This document shows, piece by piece, positions 23,730 through 30,357 of a stretch of DNA of 64,000 nucleotides. Below the pieces are notes generated by a model. The model had not been told where the DNA came from. It ran no database searches and saw nothing but the letters and a program-made list of their open reading frames with translations. The DNA comes from Haloarcula marina (lineage in GTDB: Archaea > Halobacteriota > Halobacteria > Halobacteriales > Haloarculaceae): the NCBI RefSeq assembly GCF_024218775.1, contig NZ_CP100404.1:3162001-3226000 (forward strand). Reading direction: 5' to 3'. Every line of letters begins with the position of its first letter. Position 1 is the stretch's first letter. A program made the translations under genes and the position numbers.

Positions 23730-24500
23730 ATGAGCGACGGCAACGAATGGGACCCGGACGACTACGACGACGACCACGGCTTCGTCCACGAGTACGGCGA
23801 GGACCTGTTGACACTGCTCGACCCGGAACCCGGCCAGCGGATTCTCGACCTCGGCTGTGGAACCGGGCACCTGACGGCCGCTATCGCCGACAGCGGGGCC
23901 GACGTGCTCGGCATCGACGCCGCTCCGGAGATGGTCGAGCGAGCGCGCGAGGAGTACCCCGACTGTCGGTTCGAACACGCAGACGCCCGCGAGTACGCGC
24001 CCGAGGCCCCCTTCGACGCCGTCTTCTCGAACGCCGCGCTGCACTGGATTCCCGGCGACGACCACGACGCCGTCCTCGAAACGGTCGCGGACGCCCTGAC
24101 CGACGACGGCCGTTTCGTCGCGGAGTTCGGCGGGCGCGGCAACGTCGCGCGAATCGTCGCCGCCCTCGACGCGGAACTCGGCGAGCGAGGCTACGACGTG
24201 GCCACGCCGTGGTACTTCCCGAGCGTCGGCGAGTACGCGCCGCGACTCGAAGCCCACGGGATGGAAGTGACGTTCGCGCGCCTGTTCGACCGCCCGGTAG
24301 AACTGGAAGACGGCCCCGACGGCCTGCGCAACTGGGTCGGGATGTTCGGCGACGAGTTCTTCGCGGACGTCGACGAGACAGAACGCGAAGCGGTGCTGGA
24401 CGGCGTCGAGGACCGCCTGCGCGAACCGCTGTTCGACGCCGCGACGGAGACGTGGACCGCCGACTACCGCCGGATTCGGTTCGTCGCCGAACGCCGGTGA
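23730..24500 (+). CDS. Class I SAM-dependent methyltransferase
   Basis: 256 residues of Rossmann-type methyltransferase. Motif I is ILDLGCGTGHLTAAIADSGA, motif II VLGIDAAPEMVERAREEYPD, the acidic adenine loop FEHADAREYAPE, and the post-motif FDAVFSNAALHWIPGDDHDA. The last resembles trans-aconitate methyltransferase (Tam) and related small-molecule enzymes. The C-terminal half (SVGEYAPRLEAHGMEVTFAR) forms the lid. The substrate is not predictable. It begins 36 bases after sufU and may be read from the same message. Confidence 0.88.
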   Translation: MSDGNEWDPDDYDDDHGFVHEYGEDLLTLLDPEPGQRILDLGCGTGHLTAAIADSGADVLGIDAAPEMVERAREEYPDCRFEHADAREYAPEAPFDAVFSNAALHWIPGDDHDAVLETVADALTDDGRFVAEFGGRGNVARIVAALDAELGERGYDVATPWYFPSVGEYAPRLEAHGMEVTFARLFDRPVELEDGPDGLRNWVGMFGDEFFADVDETEREAVLDGVEDRLREPLFDAATETWTADYRRIRFVAERR

Positions 24501-24537
24501 GCGCGACTCTCATCCGCCGTGGCCGCGTAAACCGGGT

Positions 24538-24996
24538 ATGTCCATCCCCGACGACGTGGCCGCGCTCATCGCGGACGCCCCGCTGAGCGCCCACCTCGCG
24601 ACGAGCGTCGACGACCGACCGCACGTCGCGCCCGTCTGGTACGTCTACGAGGGCGGCGACGCCTACCGCGCCGCGAGCGACGCCGAGACGGTCCGAGACG
24701 ACCGCCTGTGGGTACTCACCGGCGGGAAGAAACTCGAAAACGTCCGGCGGAACCCGCGGGTCGCCGTCTCCATCGAACGGGCCGACGAATCCGGCGTCGA
24801 CTGGGCGGTCCAACTGCTCGGGACGGCCCGCGAGTCTGACGACGACGCCCGAATCGCGGCCGTCGAAGCGGCGATGACGGAGATATATCGAGACGGGACC
24901 GCAAGCGACGGCGGCGAGGACGCCGACCCGCCCGGCGAGTGGGCGCTGCTGGGGATTCGGGTCGGGACTGCGACGGTCCAGCGCTACGACGAGTAG
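24538..24996 (+). CDS. Pyridoxamine 5'-phosphate oxidase-like flavoprotein
   Basis: A 152-residue split-barrel protein. LSAHLATSVDDRPHVAPVWY and GDAYRAASDAETVR form the FMN/F420-binding beta strands, and KKLENVRRNPRVAVSIERAD is a family hallmark. Such proteins bind FMN, heme or F420 and reduce small molecules; no substrate can be named. Its last 13 bases overlap the 3' end of the convergent histidine kinase gene. Confidence 0.85.
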   Translation: MSIPDDVAALIADAPLSAHLATSVDDRPHVAPVWYVYEGGDAYRAASDAETVRDDRLWVLTGGKKLENVRRNPRVAVSIERADESGVDWAVQLLGTARESDDDARIAAVEAAMTEIYRDGTASDGGEDADPPGEWALLGIRVGTATVQRYDE

Positions 24997-26741
24997 AGCC
25001 CAGTCACCTCGAAGCGGGCCCCGCCGCTCTCGCTCTCGGTGGCGGCGATGCGCCAGCCGTGTGCCTCGACGATACGTTGAACGATGCCGAGACCGTATCC
25101 CGTGCTGTCCTCGGTGTGGGTCACGCCGAACTCGAACACGGAGTCGCGCTTCGCCGGGGGGATACCCGGCCCGTCGTCAGCGACGTAGAATCCACCCTCG
25201 AAATCGCCGACCGTCACCGTCACGGCGTCGCTGTCGTCGGTCCGTGGCTGGCTGTTCGTGGCACCGTGTTCCGCGGCGCCGTCGGCGGCCGGTCGCTCGT
25301 TCGTCGACCCGTGCTCGACGGCGTTTCCGAACAGGTTTTCGAAGACCTGCTGGAGGCGTTCGGGGTCAGCCAGCACGGACAGGTTCGTCTCGACGTCGAG
25401 CGTCGCGTCCTCCGTCTCCACCGCGTCCCACGCCGCTCGGCAGCACGATTCGAGGTCGACTTCGGCCTTCTCGTCGATGGTCTGGCCCTCCCGTGCCAGT
25501 TCGAGGAGGTCCGAGAGCATCGACTCCATACGGCCGATGGCGTCGGTTGCCTCCTCCAAGTGCGAGAGGTCGCCGGTCTCGTGGGCCATCCTCACGTGGC
25601 CGTCGATGACCTGCAACGGGTTCCGAAGGTCGTGGCTCACGACGCCGGTGAACTCCTCGAGACGCTTGTTCTGGTTCTCCAGCGCTCGTTCCCGGGCCTT
25701 CCGCTCGGTCACGTCCCGCAGGACGACGACGTACCCCTGGACGCTGTCGTACCGGTCCCGAATCGGTGTCGTCCGAACGTCGTAGGTCACCGTCGAGAGG
25801 CGGTCGCTGTGCTGTCTGAGGGTCGTCACCTCCGTCGGTTCCACGCGCACGCCGCCATCCGTCGGCGCGATGACGTCGCCGAGTCCGGGGATGCCCACGT
25901 CCGAGAGCGTCGGGTCGTCGAGTGCGCCGAGGTAGGGCGCTGCCGCCGCGTTTTGGTCGATGACCCGTCCCGTGCCGTCGACGACGAACACCGGGTCGCG
26001 CATCTCATCGAGGAGCGTATCGGCCGCCATCGGCGTGACGTCGAGGAAGTCGTACCGGAACAGCGCGACGCCGACCCCGGCGGCCTGTGCAACGAACAAC
26101 ACCGGCGTCAGGTCGAGACGCGGGTGCGGCGAGATACCCGCGAAGAACGCGACGTTCGCGAGCGCGACGGCCGACGTCCCTGCGAAGATGAGCCCTGTCT
26201 GTTTCCGATAGAGGTTGCGGCTCTGGACAAACAGGCGCCCGAGCAACAGGAAGGTCACCGACAGGAGCGCGTAGACGACGGCGAGTTCGAGGTACGCGAG
26301 GGGACCGAACACCTCGTACGGGAGGCGGACGACGCCGTACTGAGCGACGCCGCGAGTGGTGTAGACCAGTTCGCCGGGATTCAACACGTACAGGAGCGCG
26401 TACACGGCCGTCTGTGCGCCGAGCAGACGGCCCACGATGGGCGGGACCCACGTACTGTCCCCGGTGTACTCGACGACGAACTGGAACCAGATGACGGCGG
26501 CTGAGACTCCGGTGAAGGCGACGAACGGGCCCAACAGCAAGGCGAACGCGTCCGTCGGACTGAGCAACTCGAGGAGCGTCAACAGCGCCCACGTTCCGTC
26601 GGCGGCCATCAGGAGCGAGAACCACCCCGAGACCGGATGCCGAGTCCGCCTGCGGGCGTACCACGCGAACCCGAAACTGGTGACCACGGCGACGGCGATG
26701 AGCACCACCACTACCACGCTCACCGTCGCTGGTCTGAGCAT
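24984..26741 (-). CDS. Sensor histidine kinase with 7TM N-terminus and PAS domain
   Basis: 585 residues. The first 230 hold seven membrane helices of the histidine-kinase 7TM sensor type. A PAS-like domain follows (MRDPVFVVDGTGRVIDQNAA to VLRDVTERKARERA). The HisKA motif FTGVVSHDLRNPLQVIDGHV contains the phospho-accepting His near residue 360. The ATPase domain has N-box NLFGNAVEHG, G1 VADDGPGIP and G2 STGYGLGIVQRI. A 25-residue low-complexity insert sits in the ATP lid region. No response regulator is adjacent, as often in haloarchaea, so the partner is unknown. Confidence 0.9.
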   Translation of the reverse strand: MLRPATVSVVVVVLIAVAVVTSFGFAWYARRRTRHPVSGWFSLLMAADGTWALLTLLELLSPTDAFALLLGPFVAFTGVSAAVIWFQFVVEYTGDSTWVPPIVGRLLGAQTAVYALLYVLNPGELVYTTRGVAQYGVVRLPYEVFGPLAYLELAVVYALLSVTFLLLGRLFVQSRNLYRKQTGLIFAGTSAVALANVAFFAGISPHPRLDLTPVLFVAQAAGVGVALFRYDFLDVTPMAADTLLDEMRDPVFVVDGTGRVIDQNAAAAPYLGALDDPTLSDVGIPGLGDVIAPTDGGVRVEPTEVTTLRQHSDRLSTVTYDVRTTPIRDRYDSVQGYVVVLRDVTERKARERALENQNKRLEEFTGVVSHDLRNPLQVIDGHVRMAHETGDLSHLEEATDAIGRMESMLSDLLELAREGQTIDEKAEVDLESCCRAAWDAVETEDATLDVETNLSVLADPERLQQVFENLFGNAVEHGSTNERPAADGAAEHGATNSQPRTDDSDAVTVTVGDFEGGFYVADDGPGIPPAKRDSVFEFGVTHTEDSTGYGLGIVQRIVEAHGWRIAATESESGGARFEVTGLYSS

Positions 26742-26926
26742 ACTCCCGATACAACACTCGTCCCTAAACAGTTATGCCACCGTTATCACGACTGAGAGCG
26801 AGGCGAGTGTCGGGCGTGGAGGCTCCATTGAAACCGTCAGGGATTGAGCGGAGTGGCGTACCGAATCCGGAAGGTGGAATCAGCAAGTCTCCGTCCTTGG
26901 TTGCAGACTCGCCGGTATGAACTGCG
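26742..26926. other. Intergenic spacer at the edge of a lower-GC stretch
   Basis: 185 bases upstream of the kinase and downstream of the TFS-like gene. Composition drops relative to flanking DNA. A single cattgaaaccgtcagggattgag string recalls the end of a CRISPR repeat but is not repeated, and no ORF is convincing. Confidence 0.4.
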
Positions 26927-27244
26927 TCAGGACTCGCGCCACTTGTGGCCGCACTCGACGCAGGTGAACAGCCGAACCTCGTAGGAACCGCCCGGTTTCG
27001 GCATCATCTCGTAGTAGGCCCGGTCGCTGTCGCAGTCGTCCGCCGGACACGGCTCCTGCACCGTCTCGGAGGAGTCCTTGGTCGCGTCGGCCACGGTCGG
27101 TGCTCCGTCGTCCCGCTGCCCATCCTGGGTCGCCATCGCCGCTTCAGCTTGCGAGTCCCGCGGCTCCTCGTGCTCACAGGAGCGACACACCCACGTGTCC
27201 TCCTCCGTGTGCATAATCGAACCACACTCGTCACAAAATTGCAT
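26927..27244 (-). CDS. TFS/RpoM-like zinc-ribbon protein lacking the acidic hairpin
   Basis: A 105-residue two-ribbon protein of the archaeal TFS type, the TFIIS-like RNA polymerase cleavage factor. Ribbon one is MQFCDECGSIMHTEEDTWVC then RSCEHEEPR; ribbon two is CPADDCDSDRAYYE then LFTCVECGHKWRES. In active TFS, the hairpin of ribbon two carries a Q-T-R-S-A-D-E-P-type sequence whose Asp-Glu enters the polymerase active site. Here that place reads MMPKPGGSYEVR, without the Asp-Glu pair. So it probably binds polymerase without stimulating cleavage, or binds something else. A normal tfs would be expected elsewhere. ATG 27244 is fixed by the first Cys motif. Confidence 0.78.
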   Translation of the reverse strand: MQFCDECGSIMHTEEDTWVCRSCEHEEPRDSQAEAAMATQDGQRDDGAPTVADATKDSSETVQEPCPADDCDSDRAYYEMMPKPGGSYEVRLFTCVECGHKWRES

Positions 27245-27527
27245 ATACCACACGGAGACACGATTGTCGGATATATGTGTTAATTTCCGATTCGTCGTGG
27301 ATTTCGGGCACCGTCTCGTGCCGACTGAACTGGTCTCACGAGACAGCGCCGGTTCTCGGTGTGCGACGTGTTGCATACGCGGCTCGTCTGCAGCAGTTCC
27401 GTTAGGAGCTACTCAGTGGTTGTCAGTAACGACGTGCCCGATACAGCGGATGTAGCCAGCACACTGTCGTCTGTGGTTCCAACTGAGAACCGTTACATGG
27501 ACGGCCGGAAATCGATGTAGCGTCAGG
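27245..27527. other. Intergenic region with one copy of a dispersed repeat
   Basis: 283 bases without an ORF of haloarchaeal codon character. It holds tcagtaacgacgtgcccgat and the following bases (27423-27463), a sequence largely repeated at 28679-28719. The first 60 bases are AT-rich and carry the promoter of the TFS-like gene. Confidence 0.5.
27423..27463. repeat. Dispersed repeat copy A
   Basis: About 41 bases with a core gtgcccgatacag shared exactly with copy B, and further similarity on each side (roughly 80 percent by eye). Both copies lie between genes in the low-GC stretch. They could be remnants of a mobile element or a dispersed intergenic repeat family. Confidence 0.45.
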
Positions 27528-27824
27528 TCACTCTACATCGAGCGTGTCCAGGGCCTCGCCGAAGGTCGTCACCGGGACCACGTCGGCCTCGTGATCTTGT
27601 AGGAGCGGCGGCCCGAGCAGCGACGTCAGGCTCTCAAACGTGTCCGCTTCGACCATCAAGTAGAACGTGTGTTCATTCGGCGCAACGAACGAACTCTGGA
27701 CGGTGACGCCTTGAGATCCATCGGCGTCCTCCATCCGGGCGACCAGTTCGCTCGCCTTCCCTTCGTGTTCATCCCGGGCCCAGCAGTTCTCGGGGCTGTG
27801 GGTCAGACTGACATGGAATAACAT
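27528..27824 (-). CDS. Small haloarchaeal protein, dimeric alpha-beta barrel-like (DUF3303-like)
   Basis: 98 residues beginning MLFHVSLTHSPENCWARDEH. The pattern LFHVxLTHxPENCWAR, FVAPNEHTFYLMVEADTFES and LLGPPLLQDHEADVVPVTTF recurs in many haloarchaeal and bacterial small proteins. It looks like a ferredoxin-like fold that dimerises. Its function is unknown; the match to DUF3303 is from memory of the pattern and is tentative. The start at 27824 gives the usual N-terminus; the longer in-frame start adds an uncharacteristic 15 residues. Confidence 0.65.
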   Translation of the reverse strand: MLFHVSLTHSPENCWARDEHEGKASELVARMEDADGSQGVTVQSSFVAPNEHTFYLMVEADTFESLTSLLGPPLLQDHEADVVPVTTFGEALDTLDVE

Positions 27825-27960
27825 CGGCACTACATACAGGGAATTAACGTCATTTTGTAATAGACCCACTTCACCTCAGTAAGATGAACGTACGAAATAT
27901 GCGAGCAGTATCTTCAAACTGAACCGCTCTCTCCTCATGGTTTCAAGCAGCATCAAGAAG

Positions 27961-27977
27961 GAAAATCGACGATTTTC
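27961..27977. terminator. Perfect 17-base palindrome just after a stop codon
   Basis: gaaaatcg and cgattttc are exact reverse complements around a single A. The palindrome begins one base beyond the stop of the minus-strand membrane gene. Read on that strand, the 3' arm ends in a short A/T-rich tail, so it could end transcription. It could equally be a protein site. Confidence 0.4.
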
Positions 27978-27978
27978 G

Positions 27979-28488
27979 TCAGTTCGATCCCTGCTCCCGT
28001 GGTTCAGTCATCGCCGACCGCGAGCGATCACGGCTCAGGACGTACCCGAAGACGGCACCCAGGAGGATACCGTAGACGAGGTGGGTCACGAAGCCGATTG
28101 GCACGATGAACGGAACCGGGAGCGGTCCCAAGCCGACGGCGTTCGCCCAGATTGGCAGGACGACGCCAGCGGCGACCAACTCCAGGACGATACCGTAGGC
28201 GGCGCCCAGCCCGATCATCCCCAGAAGCCCGTACTCACGGAGTGAGGTCCTGGTGACGATCGCGGCGAAGACCAGGGCGAAGACGACACTGTGGACGAGG
28301 TGGGCGATCCACCCCATCGCTACCGTCGGCTGGCCGTAGAGCCCGCCAACCAGGGGCATCGCGTTCATAACGAAGTGCATTATCAGGCCCATGCCGATAC
28401 CGGCGACGAGCCCGCCAGCGACCGCGCTGCTCCACGTCCGCGTGGACGACATGGTGGGGCTGGCGGTTTCGACGGTTGTAGAACTCAT
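27979..28488 (-). CDS. Four-helix membrane protein of unknown function
   Basis: 169 residues with helices at about 22-44 (VAGGLVAGIGMGLIMHFVMN), 58-78 (GWIAHLVHSVVFALVFAAIV), 88-108 and 125-150 (FIVPIGFVTHLVYGILLGAV). Each helix pair carries a His (MHF, HLVH, THLVYG) placed as in small archaeal membrane families resembling DUF6789. A structural or transport role is possible. The N-terminus is Ser/Thr rich and cytoplasmic. It lies in the low-GC accessory stretch between the dispersed repeats. Confidence 0.7.
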   Translation of the reverse strand: MSSTTVETASPTMSSTRTWSSAVAGGLVAGIGMGLIMHFVMNAMPLVGGLYGQPTVAMGWIAHLVHSVVFALVFAAIVTRTSLREYGLLGMIGLGAAYGIVLELVAAGVVLPIWANAVGLGPLPVPFIVPIGFVTHLVYGILLGAVFGYVLSRDRSRSAMTEPREQGSN

Positions 28489-28914
28489 TGGTCATACACC
28501 GATTGTATATACGTCATACGAGGTGAAAAACTCATATTGCCGCATACGTCCGGGGCCTGAGAATGAGACGTGGCTCAACAGATGATGGGAGCCTAACTGA
28601 ACTCGGCCAGATATGTTGGCACCGCAAGAGATACGCGTGCTGTATACAGCACCGCCTCATCAACCTACTCGATTCCTATCAGTGACGGTGTGCCCGATAC
28701 AGAGGCTGAATGCAGCACCGGTTGCATGTTGATTTCACGTTGATTCGACTGAATCAGCCGGTGTTGTGTGTGGCGTCGTCACCGTGGTGAATTCTTCAAG
28801 ATGCATCTGGTATTGATTCTTGGGTCGAGAGTGTATCATCCGGGTACTGTGGCGTCGTGAGCACGATGCAATCCGCAGCAGACCTTTACAAGCTGGACGC
28901 AAACGGTACAGACA
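28489..28914. other. 426-base intergenic region, low GC
   Basis: No frame has the codon bias of a real gene. It holds dispersed repeat copy B. An imperfect hairpin region follows near 28714-28770 (gcaccgg...ccggtg enclosing tgattc-gact-gaatca). At the right end, ctttacaag is about 27 bases before the Bat-type gene and is its likely TATA box. Confidence 0.5.
28679..28719. repeat. Dispersed repeat copy B
   Basis: Matches copy A across tcagtgacggtgtgcccgat and the following acag.gg.tg stretch. A nearby gctgtatacagcacc (28640-28654) and a weaker gctattcagcac (30300-30311) may belong to the same family. Confidence 0.45.
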
Positions 28915-29571
28915 ATGGCTACTGAGGCGACGTTCACGGTTCCGTCAGACCAGTTTCCCTTGGGGACAGTGTTCGACCAACTGCCGAACGTGAGGGTCGA
29001 ACTGGAGCGAATCGTCCCCGCACAGAACGTGGTGATTCCCTACTTCTGGGTGCGGGGAACCGAAGTCACCGACATCGAGGGCGAGTTCACCGAGCACCCG
29101 GGCGTGAAGAGCATTCGGCTAGTCGACTCTGTCGATGACGAGTACTTGTTACGCGTCGAGTGGGCGATAGACTACGACGACGTGCTAACTGTACTGGCGG
29201 AGACAGGGGTTCCACTGATCGAGGCCATCGGGACAAACCACCAGTGGACATTCGAGGTTCGCGGTGATGACCGAAGTGACATCGTTGACTTTCAACGACG
29301 CTGTCGAGAGCTGGACATCCCGATCACGATGACGGCACTGCACGCACTCACGCCGGTTGAGACGACAACCGAAGCCGGCCTCACTGACACCCAGCTAGAG
29401 GCGCTGGTACTTGCCTACCAGCGAGGGTACTATGAGTCCCCCCGCCAGGTCACGTTGGAAGCCCTCGGCGAGGAACTCGGCATCTCACAGCAGGCCGTCG
29501 GCTCCCGCCTCCGTGGGGGAATCAAACACGTCCTCGGGAGCACACTCTCAGCCCTTACAGTCCAATCCTGA
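28915..29571 (+). CDS. Bat-type helix-turn-helix regulator
   Basis: A 218-residue haloarchaeal transcription regulator of the bacterio-opsin-activator (Bat/HTH_10) group. The first 150 residues are the conserved domain that precedes the HTH (VRVELERIVPAQNVVIPYFW, EYLLRVEWAIDYDDVLTVLA, HQWTFEVRGDD). The C-terminus is the HTH: LTDTQLEALVLAYQRGYYES with VTLEALGEELGISQQAVGSRLRGG. No PAS or GAF sensor is fused, so the input is unknown. It directly precedes the 16-base tandem repeats and the DUF7344 gene, and may control them (inference). Confidence 0.88.
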   Translation: MATEATFTVPSDQFPLGTVFDQLPNVRVELERIVPAQNVVIPYFWVRGTEVTDIEGEFTEHPGVKSIRLVDSVDDEYLLRVEWAIDYDDVLTVLAETGVPLIEAIGTNHQWTFEVRGDDRSDIVDFQRRCRELDIPITMTALHALTPVETTTEAGLTDTQLEALVLAYQRGYYESPRQVTLEALGEELGISQQAVGSRLRGGIKHVLGSTLSALTVQS

Positions 29572-29587
29572 GTGGGTACGTAAGCCA

Positions 29588-29696
29588 GGGTTGTGTATGA
29601 AAAGGGTTGTGTATGAAAAGGGTTGTGTATGAAAAGGGTTGTGTATGAAACGGGTTGTGTATGAAACGGGAGGTAAGAACGGGTTGTGTATGAAAA
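29588..29696. repeat. 16-base tandem repeats (five contiguous plus one spaced)
   Basis: Units are gggttgtgtatgaaaa (29588, 29604, 29620), gggttgtgtatgaaac (29636, 29652), then a 13-base spacer gggaggtaagaac, then a sixth unit at 29681. Because 16 is not a multiple of 3, each unit's ATG falls in a new frame; an internal ATG reads MKRVVYEKGCV then stops on the ATGA two units later. Sixteen bases is about 1.5 helical turns, so units would alternate DNA faces. The array ends eight bases before the ATG at 29704. Confidence 0.9.
29669..29674 (+). promoter_or_regulatory. Shine-Dalgarno-like ggaggt inside the repeat spacer
   Basis: This lies 11 bases before the GTG at 29686 and 15 before the ATG at 29690. 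It is one of few clear ribosome sites in a window dominated by leaderless genes, and it makes the GTG at 29686 a credible alternative start for the DUF7344 gene. Confidence 0.4.
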
Positions 29697-29703
29697 AGGT
29701 AAG

Positions 29704-30096
29704 ATGATTGTCGTCGTTCGTCTGTATGTGGATATGGCGAGTAAGGGGCCTCTCACCTTCGACTCGGTACTCGACCTGTGTCGGCATCGGTATCGGCGGA
29801 TCGTCCTCGGGACGCTCGTTGAAGACCGGCGGTCTGTAACGATCGACGACCTTACCGAAGTCGTCCTCAAGTACAATCACGATACGACAATTGCAGCGGC
29901 GTCTGAGAACGTACGAACCGATATTCGCCTCTCACTCCATCACGTTCACCTCCCGAAGTTGGCCTCGGGAGGACTCATAACGTATGATCCAGAGCGACAG
30001 TTCGTGGAACCAACCGCGCAACTCGATCAAGTACAGTCGACCCTGTCTACGGTTCTCGGTGCCGAGCCCACACTCGAACCAGTACTCGAACGTTAG
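29704..30096 (+). CDS. DUF7344 winged-helix domain protein
   Basis: 130 residues holding the haloarchaeal DUF7344 winged-helix pattern: LDLCRHRYRRIVLGTLVEDR, then SVTIDDLTEVVLKYNHDT, and RLSLHHVHLPKLASGGLITY (the LYHxHLPKLxxxG core). Such domains are usually predicted DNA-binding regulators. The start is uncertain: GTG 29686, ATG 29704 and ATG 29734 are all in frame. The C-terminus after residue 105 (QSTLSTVLGAEPTLEPVLER) is short and variable. It follows the Bat-type gene on the same strand, separated by the tandem repeats. Confidence 0.72.
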   Translation: MIVVVRLYVDMASKGPLTFDSVLDLCRHRYRRIVLGTLVEDRRSVTIDDLTEVVLKYNHDTTIAAASENVRTDIRLSLHHVHLPKLASGGLITYDPERQFVEPTAQLDQVQSTLSTVLGAEPTLEPVLER

Positions 30097-30357
30097 CGTC
30101 GACAACCGCTCCCCATTCTCGCTCAGTACAAAATCGCTGCATCGAGAAGACGAAGACAACGAACAAGACACATTCGTACACGCGGCTGAGGCAGCGTAGA
30201 TTGAGTAAAACAGACGAGCGCGGATTGCAGAATGTATCCTCTGTATCGAACGATTCAGTCGGCTCGTTTTCGGCTACCCGCTGGTGACCGATACGCGCCC
30301 GCTATTCAGCACTGACGCTGGGACCTATCCCCGCTCGAAGGTTTCGGCGAGGCCGCC

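Noticed and set aside
26820-26855. cattgaaaccgtcagggattgag as a CRISPR repeat
   Set aside because: Only one copy, no array and no cas gene.
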